Positions 18,081-27,565 of a stretch of 64,000 nt of DNA are shown piece by piece. Every line of letters starts with the position of its first letter. The first letter of the stretch is position 1. The notes beneath the pieces are model-generated. The model ran no database searches. It was not told the origin of the DNA and saw only the letters and a list, made by a program, of their open reading frames with translations. The position numbers and the translations under genes are program-made. Source of the DNA: Latilactobacillus sakei (GTDB lineage Bacteria > Bacillota > Bacilli > Lactobacillales > Lactobacillaceae); the NCBI GenBank assembly GCA_002953655.1, contig CP025839.1, positions 1,984,001-2,048,000 of the forward strand, in the 5' to 3' direction.

Positions 18081-19487
18081 ATGCGAACATGGCAAAAGAG
18101 CATTATTTTCATTCTAGCACTTATCGCAATACCGATTATTTATTTTGAAAACCAATATTTTAGCCACCAACAAAGAGAGGCCCAAATTAAAACGAGTCAA
18201 AGAGCTATTTTCAAAGCCTATCGAACTCATTCCGAAAATAATTATGCGAATTTTACCGTTTACACCGATAGCAAACCGGCTGGGAAAATTTACTACTTTG
18301 TTCCTAAGAACCAAGAAGGTCACACAATCGATTTACTTCAGCAACAACAACGCATCGGTGAACGACTCTACCAAAAAGCCCGCAGAAACAAGCAAAAAAA
18401 CATCACTGTTTATATTACCTATAACGGCGACAACCTTCACAACGATACCTATCGTTTAACACCAACTGGTGCCGTTTACAGCCAGGTTAATCATCGGTTC
18501 AGTACTAAATTCGGTAAATTCGCTGATCAATTAGGTCATGAAGCAGTCTATAATCTCGCCAATCAAACTAAACCGGTGACTTTCAAAGCCTTATATAAAG
18601 ATGCCGCGACACTACCAATGATTAAACAAACTGCTATCGATCAACAATTAAAAAAGCATCACTATACAACGCAACAATTAGAAGAGTTGGAAAAGCTTGA
18701 TTTTCCGACTGATCTCAATTATCACCAGTTTTCTTTTTCGCAACACGGTCTAACGCTCCACTTCACCAAAAATACTTTAGGCATCAAGCATATCACGTTA
18801 CCGCTAGCGACAATCGGCCCTTATCTAAACCCCGATTACATCGCCGAAGATTACACAATGCCACGTGCCAAGAAGAAGTCAGCGGCCGTCGCCCTAACCT
18901 TCAATACCGCACTTAATCCCGACCGCACTCACCAAATTCTGAAGATTCTAAACGAAAAAGCGGTACAAGCCACCTTCTTTCCAACCGGCGAAGCGGCTCA
19001 TCAGCATCCCAAAGTGCTCCGCCAACTGAGGGTAGCCAACCAAGCGATTGGTAACCAAAGTTATGCTGCTGAGGATTCGATCAATACCATGAGCGAACCC
19101 GATCTAACAACCAATATTACTAAAACAGATCGGGCAATTTTCCAAGCCACTGGCGTACTCCCCCGATTCATGCGTGTCACGCCAGATACGACCAACAAAG
19201 CAATTGCAACTGCCAGTCAGCGGAGCTTAATCAGTTGGTCAGTCGATTCAGAAGATTGGCGCACCGACATTCAGGCAGCTGAGATTACCAAAAATGTGAT
19301 CGAACGGACAACTGGTGGCGATGTTGTGCTACTCAGAACCGCGCCGGAAACAATCAAAGCACTTCCTGAGATTATCGATCAATTACGGGCGAACGGCTAT
19401 CATCTAGTCACTATTCCCTCACTATTTGAACACCGCTTAGCACCTTTCCAACAATATGCTAAAGCCGCTGATCCTTATCAAGGCTAG
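18081..19487 (+). CDS. Polysaccharide deacetylase homologue lacking catalytic residues
   Basis: A 468-aa protein: N-terminal membrane anchor (about 5-25), an extracellular middle region as in PdaC/PgdA-like proteins (about 30-260), and a NodB-homology domain (about 268-450). The fold is recognisable (VALTF, ATFFPTGEAA, AIGNQS, ISWSVDSEDW), but the metal and catalytic positions are changed: TFDDGP is TFNTAL (273-278), the HxxxH pair after GN is QSYAA (326-330), and the LMHD-type motif is LLRTA (417-421). It is therefore predicted inactive as a deacetylase, perhaps a glycan-binding or regulatory pseudoenzyme. Start ATG 18081 has GGGGGA seven bases upstream. It has its own terminator. Confidence 0.85.
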   Translation: MRTWQKSIIFILALIAIPIIYFENQYFSHQQREAQIKTSQRAIFKAYRTHSENNYANFTVYTDSKPAGKIYYFVPKNQEGHTIDLLQQQQRIGERLYQKARRNKQKNITVYITYNGDNLHNDTYRLTPTGAVYSQVNHRFSTKFGKFADQLGHEAVYNLANQTKPVTFKALYKDAATLPMIKQTAIDQQLKKHHYTTQQLEELEKLDFPTDLNYHQFSFSQHGLTLHFTKNTLGIKHITLPLATIGPYLNPDYIAEDYTMPRAKKKSAAVALTFNTALNPDRTHQILKILNEKAVQATFFPTGEAAHQHPKVLRQLRVANQAIGNQSYAAEDSINTMSEPDLTTNITKTDRAIFQATGVLPRFMRVTPDTTNKAIATASQRSLISWSVDSEDWRTDIQAAEITKNVIERTTGGDVVLLRTAPETIKALPEIIDQLRANGYHLVTIPSLFEHRLAPFQQYAKAADPYQG

Positions 19488-19502
19488 CCTATAAAATTTT
19501 CT

Positions 19503-19536
19503 AGAAATCTCCGCTAATGTTGGCGGGGATTTTTTT
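19503..19536 (+). terminator. Terminator of the deacetylase homologue
   Basis: AATCTCCGC and GGCGGGGATT form an imperfect stem followed by seven T. Confidence 0.75.
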
Positions 19537-19540
19537 GCCT

Positions 19541-19588
19541 AAAAAATAGGCGGTACGTTATCGATGAAATATCGATAACGTACCGCCT
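19541..19588 (-). terminator. Terminator of the TspO gene, 18-bp perfect palindrome
   Basis: The arms AGGCGGTACGTTATCGAT (19548-19565) and its exact complement (19571-19588) surround a 5-nt loop. The minus strand continues into a T run. Confidence 0.88.
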
Positions 19589-19631
19589 AGAAAAGACAGT
19601 TTAATATTTAATAATATGCTCGAGCTGATCA

Positions 19632-20117
19632 TTAGTTGAGGATTGCGACCGCAACCGTTAAATATGTTGCAAATATCAGCCACACTAAATATGGCATTAA
19701 CAACAAACAAGCAACCTTATTCAACTTAGCAGCATAATTGATGCACGCAATTACTAAAACATCTAGGATTAAAATCACCACGAACCCCGTCCAATAGTAA
19801 CCTCTAAAAAATATGATACTCCAAACAAAATTTAAAATAATCTGTGCGCTATAAAAACTACCGGCTAGTAGACCAACGTTATTCTTGGTAAAGTTTTTAT
19901 AAATGAGATACCCCGCAATCGCAATCAGCGCGTACAACAAAGGCCATACAATGCCAAAAAGATAATCCGGCGGTGCTAACGGTGGCAAGGATAAGCCGTT
20001 GTAAATACCTTTAATATCACCCGCAAACAAACCTGATAACCCACCAATTGCTTCAATTACCATTATAAAAAGCAATAACCCTAATATCGAATATTTGTTT
20101 TTCTTATTCACCATCAT
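19632..20117 (-). CDS. TspO/MBR family membrane protein
   Basis: A 161-aa protein with five predicted membrane helices and the family signature around WPLLYALIAIAGYL and NFVWSIIFF. TspO proteins bind porphyrins and other hydrophobic ligands and are linked to oxidative stress. The usual length is about 155-165 aa, so it is complete. Two adjacent ATG codons (20117 and 20114) follow AGAGGTG, and either may be used. It is on the same strand as the large adhesin upstream but 197 bp away, and it has a strong terminator. Confidence 0.92.
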   Translation of the reverse strand: MMVNKKNKYSILGLLLFIMVIEAIGGLSGLFAGDIKGIYNGLSLPPLAPPDYLFGIVWPLLYALIAIAGYLIYKNFTKNNVGLLAGSFYSAQIILNFVWSIIFFRGYYWTGFVVILILDVLVIACINYAAKLNKVACLLLMPYLVWLIFATYLTVAVAILN

Positions 20118-20314
20118 ATTACACCTCTTTAAAAATATTATTAATATAATTGAAAGCCCGTGCTATTTAACAAACTCGTTGTATTCTAGCGCAACAGCAA
20201 ACTATTATCTAAAGAATATCTCTATCTTTATTATAACAAGTTCCTTCTCATATTAATGTTTTTAAGATTAGCTATTATTTTGGTAAATATACTTTCCAAG
20301 TCGATTTCACATTT

Positions 20315-22855
20315 TTAATTATCCGGCATTACTTTATCCGCAGTCGATAGTTCCCAAGTTGCCTCTAATTTATATCTACCAGCATGCTTCGCGTAATGAT
20401 CCGCCTTAGCATTATGGAATTTCAAGTTAACATCGCTCTTATAAAACGGCATTGATTTAGCCGGTTGCATGGCGTCTAACTGTTCATCCCCCGACAATTG
20501 TTTTTGGGTATCCAATGTTAACAATGGTGTCTCTGGACCTTTTAATAAGTCACCTAGATTTACAATCTGCCCGGCTTCCCAAGTATCATCCGTTCCCGTT
20601 TTTAACGAGTATAATTGGACGTTAAAGTCAGTTGCATCGTTTTGCAACAATGGATTATCAACAAGATCGGCACCAGAAGTGCTATTCTTAACAACTAATT
20701 TCCAGTTCATATAAAACGGATTTTCAACATTAATTTGGCCCTTAGCGACACTCAGCGGTTCTTGTTCAGAGGTGCCTAATGTATAGGTCCCAAAATCAAA
20801 TACCTTTGGATAGTTAACCAACAAATCACCATGCACATTCAAGGTGTAATTAGTAATCGTATTATCATACTTTGCCTTGATTTCACTTTCCGTCATCGTC
20901 GATAAATCGTCAGAGGCGCTAGCGACAACAAACGAGAATTTATTTTTATGCAATAAATGCCAACCGATAAAGGCTTTCTCGACGCCATCAACAACATAAT
21001 CACCGTCAATCTGACCGGCATTATAGACGGTTTGATCATCGTAATTATCGACATTGTCTTTCGTTTTTAGATCTTCGGTAACATCAGCAATCGACAATTC
21101 AACTGTCTGCGCTTCACTTGTCTTATTAGGTTCTAATGGATTTTTACCATCTGGCTCATATTTCTTCCACTTACCATTATTCATTCGCGACCATAATACA
21201 TTACTGGTCCCTGCGGGTTGATCGATTAAAAAGGTGTTTTTAAAAGCCCGACCATCCAAGCGGTGCATCGTTTCTGATTCTGGATCAATTTCAACATTAT
21301 TATTCAACGAAAACTGGAAGACATAGTTCGTCTCAACATTTTCCGGACTGAAATTAACGCCATTAGGTAAGGTCACGGACAAAATCCGCGGTACTTTGGT
21401 CGTTGATTCCAAATCGGAAGTCCCCGGGAATTTACCGTCCGCATTGAAGTTCGCCCCAAAAGCTTTATCAACCGCGACGTTCCCATCTAAATAGATACTC
21501 CGGTTGGTAACCACGTTCCCAGCAAAACTATATTGAGAATCGCCTTGAATAATAATATTCGTATGCGGTGCTAGAATGGTCCCAATGAATGAATAATTTT
21601 CTTCCGAACCACGGTTAGAATTCAGTGTAATGGCGGCGTCATCCCCACCATTAATCGTATTAAAATTATTCATCACATGGGCCGCTGAATTGTACCGAAG
21701 CTTAGTATTATCAGCTGGCGTATAATCCAATCGCTCATTATACTGGGCTGTCGTTTGTGGGTAATATTTGTTTTCAACCGGTGGATGAGCCTTCACTTGG
21801 GCTGGCGTGTAGGCACTAATACTATACGTCGAACTGGCACTAAAATTAAAGGTCTTGAAATTATGGTAATTAAAGATCACAAACGGCATCTTTTGCTGTC
21901 CCGCTGTGTAGTTCAATAAATTAATAGAAATCCCTTCCGCCTTCTGGAAGAGGCCATCATTAGCAGCACCATCAATATCAACCACTGCAACCCCAACATC
22001 GGTACTAGCCGTATTCATATCAATATTAACTTGGATGACATTATTGTTTAAATCGACACCTAGCCCACTACCACTAACCGCTTTGCTGTTAAGCGTGATC
22101 GACTTAATAGCATCTGAATGGACGTCACCCTTATAGCCAATAATATTACCATCAGTATCGTATTCCGTCGCCGTTAGATTCGCATAATAATCACTCACGT
22201 TGGTCACATTACTAATCGCTTGTGCTTGGGTACTAACTTTATTATCTTTAAAATAGCTAATATCCCCTAAGTAAGCTGTCTTGCCATCTAATTGATAGGC
22301 CCGGTTTTTGAAGGTTTTCACTTTATTATCATCATTAAGAATACTTTTCAACTGGCTATCTGGTATATTGTCTTGGGCCGACGTCCCCATAACATAGTGG
22401 CCAACTTCCTTATCCTTACCAATCATACTATTATCATTTGCAACAATTTTGGTAAATGCTTTTGAAAAGGCGGTCGCTGAAACCAGCGCTGGATCTAAAT
22501 TCGTCGGTAAGGTTATCTTAGCATCCGTAAAATTATTAACTTTAGTGCTCGGATACTCATTCTTATCTTCAGTATCATTCACAGAAGTCCCGACTAAAAA
22601 ATGCCCGGCATAAAATTCGCCTTGCATATTCTGTGTATTATTACCGTTAACAATCATGTTCTGCCCAGCAAATAATGTCGCATCACTGGCAGCCCCTAAC
22701 GGATAGCGTTGGCTAGGCCGTTCGATGGTTTTATTACCCACACGAACCAGCCCGTTTTTGCTAGTCGCCGCCATACTTCCGTGAGATGGAACTAGCCAAA
22801 TCACAAAACTAAGGACTAACAAGCTTTTTAATAATATTTTGATATTTATTTTCAT
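20315..22855 (-). CDS. Large WxL adhesin, choice-of-anchor A type (cluster 2)
   Basis: An 846-aa secreted protein: signal peptide (about 1-30), RYPLGAASDATLFAGQNM opening of a choice-of-anchor A domain, a beta-rich body, and a C-terminal WxL domain with both motifs intact (MNWKLVV and ATWELS). It parallels the cluster 1 adhesin in length and order of domains, but the sequences have diverged widely. It is divergent from the small WxL gene of the same cluster, with 168 bp between them. No clear terminator follows it. The binding partner is unknown. Confidence 0.82.
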   Translation of the reverse strand: MKINIKILLKSLLVLSFVIWLVPSHGSMAATSKNGLVRVGNKTIERPSQRYPLGAASDATLFAGQNMIVNGNNTQNMQGEFYAGHFLVGTSVNDTEDKNEYPSTKVNNFTDAKITLPTNLDPALVSATAFSKAFTKIVANDNSMIGKDKEVGHYVMGTSAQDNIPDSQLKSILNDDNKVKTFKNRAYQLDGKTAYLGDISYFKDNKVSTQAQAISNVTNVSDYYANLTATEYDTDGNIIGYKGDVHSDAIKSITLNSKAVSGSGLGVDLNNNVIQVNIDMNTASTDVGVAVVDIDGAANDGLFQKAEGISINLLNYTAGQQKMPFVIFNYHNFKTFNFSASSTYSISAYTPAQVKAHPPVENKYYPQTTAQYNERLDYTPADNTKLRYNSAAHVMNNFNTINGGDDAAITLNSNRGSEENYSFIGTILAPHTNIIIQGDSQYSFAGNVVTNRSIYLDGNVAVDKAFGANFNADGKFPGTSDLESTTKVPRILSVTLPNGVNFSPENVETNYVFQFSLNNNVEIDPESETMHRLDGRAFKNTFLIDQPAGTSNVLWSRMNNGKWKKYEPDGKNPLEPNKTSEAQTVELSIADVTEDLKTKDNVDNYDDQTVYNAGQIDGDYVVDGVEKAFIGWHLLHKNKFSFVVASASDDLSTMTESEIKAKYDNTITNYTLNVHGDLLVNYPKVFDFGTYTLGTSEQEPLSVAKGQINVENPFYMNWKLVVKNSTSGADLVDNPLLQNDATDFNVQLYSLKTGTDDTWEAGQIVNLGDLLKGPETPLLTLDTQKQLSGDEQLDAMQPAKSMPFYKSDVNLKFHNAKADHYAKHAGRYKLEATWELSTADKVMPDN

Positions 22856-23023
22856 ATTTGTTCCTCAATTAAATTCTCAACGACATCAACTAATTTTATA
22901 GTATATGACAGTAGGTGTATAGTCAATAATATAAATTGTTATAGACTTTATACTTTATCTTTTCATTTTAGTGTGGTATTATTTCATTTCATGAGAAAGA
23001 TAATTATGAAAGAAGGCACTATT

Positions 23024-23542
23024 TTGAATAAATTGGTAAAAATGTTAACAGTATCATCAGCAACACTTATGGGGGTTGTCGGGCTAAGCCAACTAGCACC
23101 TGTTCACGCTGCGGACACAACAGCTAAATCAGTGGGAACCCTTGCTATCACAGACGGGACACAAACTTTAACAAGTGTCGATGATATCGATTTTGGTAGT
23201 ATTGCATATGACGCAAATGGTATGAAAGCTACTTTGGAAAACCCTAATGAAAAGAAGGCTACTGTGAAAGATACAACATTTTCACAAACTGCTTGGACAA
23301 TCTCTGGTCAAACAGATTCAGATGTTGCTGATTTAACGATTAATGGTCAATTATTATCAGCAACACCTGCTGCTGTTTTCACTAAAACTGCGGATGCAAA
23401 ATTTGGCGAACAAACTGCTACTGTTGAAAATGCAACAATGGCATTATCTGCTGACCAAGCAACTAAGAATGGTACAAAAGCAATCAGCATGGATGTTAAC
23501 TGGACGCTTGCACCTACAACTAGAAGTGCTAACTTCAACTAA
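23024..23542 (+). CDS. WxL domain surface protein (cluster 2)
   Basis: A 172-aa secreted protein with a signal peptide (cleavage near VHAADTT) and a compact WxL domain with AWTIS and NWTLAP motifs. The start is taken as TTG at 23024, eight bases after AAGAAGG. An ATG at 23006 is possible but has a poor ribosome-binding site, and starts further upstream are unlikely. It is the first gene of a two-gene operon with a DUF916 gene, and a weak hairpin terminator lies between them. Confidence 0.88.
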   Translation: MNKLVKMLTVSSATLMGVVGLSQLAPVHAADTTAKSVGTLAITDGTQTLTSVDDIDFGSIAYDANGMKATLENPNEKKATVKDTTFSQTAWTISGQTDSDVADLTINGQLLSATPAAVFTKTADAKFGEQTATVENATMALSADQATKNGTKAISMDVNWTLAPTTRSANFN

Positions 23543-23559
23543 TCACAGACAATTCATAA

Positions 23560-23593
23560 AAGGTCGGGACAATTTTTTGTCACGCCTTTTTTA
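23560..23593 (+). terminator. Imperfect terminator between WxL and DUF916 genes
   Basis: AAAAGGTCGGGACAA pairs with TTGTCACGCCTTTT with one bulge and one mismatch, followed by T. Its partial nature suggests it lets some transcription through, giving less DUF916 protein than WxL protein. Confidence 0.6.
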
Positions 23594-23619
23594 ATACCCC
23601 CCACCGAAAGGAAGGTTCT

Positions 23620-24630
23620 ATGAAAAAATCGCTTCGATTTTTCCTCCCATTATTATTAGCGCTCTTCTTCTTAACCCCTACAAAAGCTTGGGCGGACTCG
23701 GCTAATTTTTCAATCAAAAAGGTTGATACACCTGAACAAACTAAAGAAGCTGACTTCTACGACATTTTAACCAAACCTAATCAAAATACCAAACTGGTCG
23801 CTAACGTCATAAACGCTAGCAATCAATCTGCTACGTATACTGTAACGCTACGCAACGGTGTTACCAACAACAGTGGTCAGATTGCCTACGTTTCTCGCGA
23901 TCAATCTAATAACGGTCAAACGCTTAATAAACTTAATCCAGCAGCGGTTAAAGTAACCGTTCCAGCTAACAGTAAAAAAGATGTGACAATTCCGCTTAAA
24001 ATGCCCCCTGTGACTTTCCCCGGAATCATCTTGGGTGCACTGCACGTCGAAAAAGATGCTGCTAAGCCAGAACAAACAGCCAAGAAAACCCAAATCGTCA
24101 ATCATTACGGGATTGAAATTCCAGTTGTCGTTCGTACAATGCCCTCTTCAACCCCGCAAACCAAACTTCAGTTAAAAAAAGTGACCGCTGGGTTAGATAT
24201 GAATAAACATTCTGCTGTTCTAGCAACCCTTTATAATGAAAGTAACTGGGTGTTAACCCCACTTAAAGTGGATGCTAAAGTTTATCGCAAATCAAACCAT
24301 AAACTACTCTATAGCAGCCATAAAAAAGGGCTAGAGATGGCGCCTAACTCAAGTTTCAACTACGCCATTGAGCCTGGGGACAAACCACTCAAAGCTGGTA
24401 CCTATTTATTAGATATGACGGCTAAATCAGATAAGAAAACTTGGCATTTTACTAGCGAATTCACAATTAAACGCGCCACCCTTAAAGAAAATGCCAAAGA
24501 TGAACTAAAATCACCAGAGAAAAAGCACCATCTCAATATTATCTGGTTGATTGTCGGGTTCAGCATCCTATTACTCATCTTGATCATTCTTTACTTACTC
24601 TACAAACTACGCCAAAAAACAAAAGAATAA
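23620..24630 (+). CDS. DUF916/DUF3324 WxL-interacting protein (cluster 2)
   Basis: A 336-aa membrane-anchored surface protein: signal peptide (1-25), DUF916 (about 27-150, DFYDILTKPNQNTKLVANVINASN), DUF3324 (about 160-285), a transmembrane helix (about 305-328) and a short basic tail. GGAAGG precedes the ATG. It is the partner of the WxL gene upstream in the same operon. Confidence 0.9.
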   Translation: MKKSLRFFLPLLLALFFLTPTKAWADSANFSIKKVDTPEQTKEADFYDILTKPNQNTKLVANVINASNQSATYTVTLRNGVTNNSGQIAYVSRDQSNNGQTLNKLNPAAVKVTVPANSKKDVTIPLKMPPVTFPGIILGALHVEKDAAKPEQTAKKTQIVNHYGIEIPVVVRTMPSSTPQTKLQLKKVTAGLDMNKHSAVLATLYNESNWVLTPLKVDAKVYRKSNHKLLYSSHKKGLEMAPNSSFNYAIEPGDKPLKAGTYLLDMTAKSDKKTWHFTSEFTIKRATLKENAKDELKSPEKKHHLNIIWLIVGFSILLLILIILYLLYKLRQKTKE

Positions 24631-24668
24631 CAAAAAAAGAGCCGAGACATCTGTCTCGGCTCTTTTTT
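24631..24668. terminator. Bidirectional terminator
   Basis: AAAAAGAGCCGAGACA pairs with TGTCTCGGCTCTTTTT between convergent genes. Confidence 0.92.
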
Positions 24669-24673
24669 ATTGT

Positions 24674-26104
24674 CTAGCGATGTTTACTCAAATCAACTTT
24701 TTCTAACGGAATAACCTTTGTTTTATAGCGAATCTTGTAGTAGCTGTAAAGAATAATGAACAACGGAATACTCATGTAACTAATCCCAATTGCTGTCCAA
24801 TCAAAATGCGCGAACGCTTGAATATCTTGGCCAATAATGACAATCACGCAAAGTAAGAAAGCGAAAATGGGGCCAAATGGGAACCACCGTGCGTGGTATT
24901 TCAATTCTGACAATTGATGTCCTTGTGCTTTAAAAGCCCGCCGGAAACGATAATGTGAAATCGCGATCCCTAACCAAGCGATGAAACCAGTCAAACCACT
25001 AGCGGCCACAAGGAACAGATAAATTCGGGTTCCAAAAACACTAGTCATAAAAGTTAAAGCGCCAATAATCGTTGTCCCAATCAAGGCCATCACTGGAATA
25101 CCACGTTTGCTTGTCTTGGCAAAAATCTTAGCCGCATAACCATCTTCGGCCATTGACCACAACATTCTTGAAGAAGCATACATCCCTGAATTAGCGGCTG
25201 ATAAGACTGATGTTAAAATGACTGCATTCATGATGCTGGCAGCTGATGCTAAACCAGCACGCTTGAAGACCAAGGTAAACGGACTAACCGCAATGTTGGT
25301 TTCACTAGCACCTAGTAATGAAGGGCTTGTATAAGGAATTAAACAAGCGATCACGAAGATTGATAAGATGTAGAATAATAAAATACGCCAGAAAACTTGT
25401 TTGATAGCCTTTGGAATACTTTTTTCAGGCGTCTTCGATTCCCCGGCTGTAATTCCAATTAATTCGGTCCCTTGGAATGAGAAACCAGCAACAACAAACA
25501 CACTCAACATCATTGGTAAACCACCAACAAAGGGTGCTTTCTTAAGCGTAAAGTTGCTAAGACCGGTCCGATGACCACCCATGATGCCGAAAATTGTTAA
25601 GACACCGACACCTAAGAAAATAATAACGGTCACCACTTTGATTAACGCAAACCAATATTCGGTTTCACCAAATGATTTCACACTCGTGATGTTAATCAAG
25701 AAAATCAATAATAGCGCGACTAAACTAAAAATCCACCCCGGCATATCTGGTAACCAGAATTGCATCACTAAAGCTGCGGTACTGATATCGACGGCTAACG
25801 TAATCGCCCAATTAAACCAGTAATTCCAACCAAGTGCAAATCCTAAGGCTGGATCAACAAACCGCGTTGCATAAGTTGAAAACGACCCTGAAACTGGCAA
25901 GTAAGTCGCCATTTCGCCCAAACTGGTCATCAAGAAGAAAACCATGATCCCAATGCCACAATAAGCAAGTAGCGCGCCGCCGGGACCCGCCTTGGCAATT
26001 GCCGACCCACTTGTAACGAATAGGCCCGTTCCAATACTACCACCCAACGCAATCATCGATAGATGTCGCGTCTTTAATTCCCGCTTCATTTCATTTTCTG
26101 CCAT
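24674..26104 (-). CDS. lysP: Lysine-type amino acid permease
   Basis: A 476-aa amino acid/polyamine/organocation transporter with 12 predicted membrane helices. The N-terminus LKTRHLSMIALGGSIGTGLF is that of the amino acid transporter (AAT) subfamily, and LysP is the closest match in style. The assignment to lysine rests mainly on the lysine riboswitch directly upstream on the same strand: excess lysine would stop transcription and starvation would allow it. Length agrees with LysP (about 480-490). It sits between WxL clusters 2 and 3 with no functional link to them. Confidence 0.9.
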   Translation of the reverse strand: MAENEMKRELKTRHLSMIALGGSIGTGLFVTSGSAIAKAGPGGALLAYCGIGIMVFFLMTSLGEMATYLPVSGSFSTYATRFVDPALGFALGWNYWFNWAITLAVDISTAALVMQFWLPDMPGWIFSLVALLLIFLINITSVKSFGETEYWFALIKVVTVIIFLGVGVLTIFGIMGGHRTGLSNFTLKKAPFVGGLPMMLSVFVVAGFSFQGTELIGITAGESKTPEKSIPKAIKQVFWRILLFYILSIFVIACLIPYTSPSLLGASETNIAVSPFTLVFKRAGLASAASIMNAVILTSVLSAANSGMYASSRMLWSMAEDGYAAKIFAKTSKRGIPVMALIGTTIIGALTFMTSVFGTRIYLFLVAASGLTGFIAWLGIAISHYRFRRAFKAQGHQLSELKYHARWFPFGPIFAFLLCVIVIIGQDIQAFAHFDWTAIGISYMSIPLFIILYSYYKIRYKTKVIPLEKVDLSKHR

Positions 26105-26162
26105 ACTACTTCCGCTCTTTTCTCTATTATTTCAAGAAAATCGCACCAACCTCCGAATTTAG

Positions 26163-26395
26163 CAAACAAAAAAGCCTTTTTGTCTGCTAAAAACGACAAA
26201 AAGACTATAAGCCTTATATTAACCGTTGATAGCGCCCCGTAACGTTTCGTTACGACAGTCCTTGATTTATTCAACCAAGTCCCAACATCAAAATGAATAA
26301 GCAAATTGACATTTCGGCAAATTCCCCTTTAATTATTCCTCATCACTGCTTAGTCAGTTCAGAATAACGACTGATGGTTTTTGCGACCTCTTATC
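26163..26395 (-). ncRNA. Lysine riboswitch (L box) controlling lysP
   Basis: On the minus strand the conserved pieces occur in order: AGAGGTCGC (26391-26383 region), GGAATTTGCCGAAATG, TTGGGACTTGG, GGACTGTCG, and GGGCGCTATC (26238-26228). A terminator stem follows, AGTCTTTTTGTC with GACAAAAAGGCT and a T run (about 26210-26168). Confidence 0.93.
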
Positions 26396-26406
26396 TTGTT
26401 AAAGGT

Positions 26407-26435
26407 AGTATAGCGGATTGAAGCGCATCCGTCAA
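26407..26435 (-). promoter_or_regulatory. Promoter of the lysine riboswitch-lysP transcript
   Basis: TTGACG (26435-26430) and TATACT (26412-26407) with a 17-bp spacer, immediately upstream of the riboswitch 5' end. Confidence 0.85.
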
Positions 26436-26463
26436 CATTGGACACAACGTAAATTTTAATCAT

Positions 26464-26502
26464 AAAAAGGGATGATCACCTAATGGCAATCATCCCTTTT
26501 TG
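26464..26502 (-). terminator. Terminator of WxL cluster 3
   Basis: AAAAAGGGATGAT (26464-26476) and ATCATCCCTTTTT (26489-26501) form a 13-bp stem directly after the DUF916 gene. Confidence 0.9.
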
Positions 26503-26506
26503 ATTG

Positions 26507-27547
26507 TTATTCTTCAGTCTTATCTTGCTTGTTTTTCCGCCATAATAAGAAGAGTAGGAACAAGATTAAGAGTACCATGATACCAATAATCACGTATAAC
26601 CACCAGTTATTTTGTGGTAATTCAACAGCCTTGCCATTATATTGTCTGGCTTCTTTTTGCGTAATTTCAAAATCCTTTGATAATAACCACTGGCCCTTAT
26701 TTGAGTTAACCTTAATCTTAATATTATAGTGGCCCGCTTTGAGCGGTTGATTCTTCAAATCAATTCCGTAATCAAAGTTAGAGTTAGGTGCCATCTGTAA
26801 ATCAGTCTGTTTACTTTGATAGAGCACCTTACTTTGACCCACCCGGCGAATCTTAGCATCGACTTGCATCTCACCTACAGAGTTAGCTTGCGTATTTTGA
26901 ATATTGGCTAAAATGCCAGTATGACCGTTCAGTAGGCCTGGTTTAATTCGATTTAACCGTAAGTGTGGTTTCACCGTTTGATCGGATTGCGTTAACTTAA
27001 CCCCCAGAATATAGGAATAGCGGTTCGTCAAAGACGTCCCTTTTTTATGGTCTAAAGCTTGTTCAACTTGATCTTGCTTAACTTGTGACACATAAAAGCC
27101 ACCTAAAATAGTCCCTTTAAAATTTTCTTTAGGCGCGTTCAGCGTAAACGTCGCTGTTCGACTACTTTCAGCAGGTACCTTTAAGCGTTGCGCTGGTGAC
27201 ATCAATTTAGTAAATGGATACTTCAACGTTTTATCGTACTGTGGATCAGACTGGCTGTAATCAATCACCCCGTTTTGATTAGTAATGGCCGTATTTGGTG
27301 CGACATCTACTTCAAGATCTTTTTTGCCAGTATTTTGGACGACGACCGATACGTCCTGTTTTTGACCAGGTTTCACACGTAAGTCGTAATAGCCTAAATT
27401 CTTATCCGTTTGATTTTCCGGATAAATCGGTGCAACCGAATAAGTTACCTTTTCGGCATGAACAACTTGTTGGTTGACAGTAAATGCCACAAGCAGCGTT
27501 GCTAGCACTCCCATCACTAATCCAAGCCATTTTCTAAAATATGTCAT
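26507..27547 (-). CDS. DUF916/DUF3324 WxL-interacting protein (cluster 3)
   Basis: A 346-aa membrane-anchored surface protein: signal peptide (1-31), DUF916 (about 33-165, YYDLRVKPGQKQDVSVVVQNTG), DUF3324 (about 175-300), a membrane helix (about 313-336) and a charged cytoplasmic tail (KNKQDKTEE). It is the last gene of the cluster 3 operon, 18 bp after the lectin gene. It is homologous to the two other DUF916 proteins in this window, and the three share the NSxFxYGI/YAI segment in the second domain. Confidence 0.9.
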   Translation of the reverse strand: MTYFRKWLGLVMGVLATLLVAFTVNQQVVHAEKVTYSVAPIYPENQTDKNLGYYDLRVKPGQKQDVSVVVQNTGKKDLEVDVAPNTAITNQNGVIDYSQSDPQYDKTLKYPFTKLMSPAQRLKVPAESSRTATFTLNAPKENFKGTILGGFYVSQVKQDQVEQALDHKKGTSLTNRYSYILGVKLTQSDQTVKPHLRLNRIKPGLLNGHTGILANIQNTQANSVGEMQVDAKIRRVGQSKVLYQSKQTDLQMAPNSNFDYGIDLKNQPLKAGHYNIKIKVNSNKGQWLLSKDFEITQKEARQYNGKAVELPQNNWWLYVIIGIMVLLILFLLFLLWRKNKQDKTEE

Positions 27548-27565
27548 TTTCTAATCTCCTCTATC

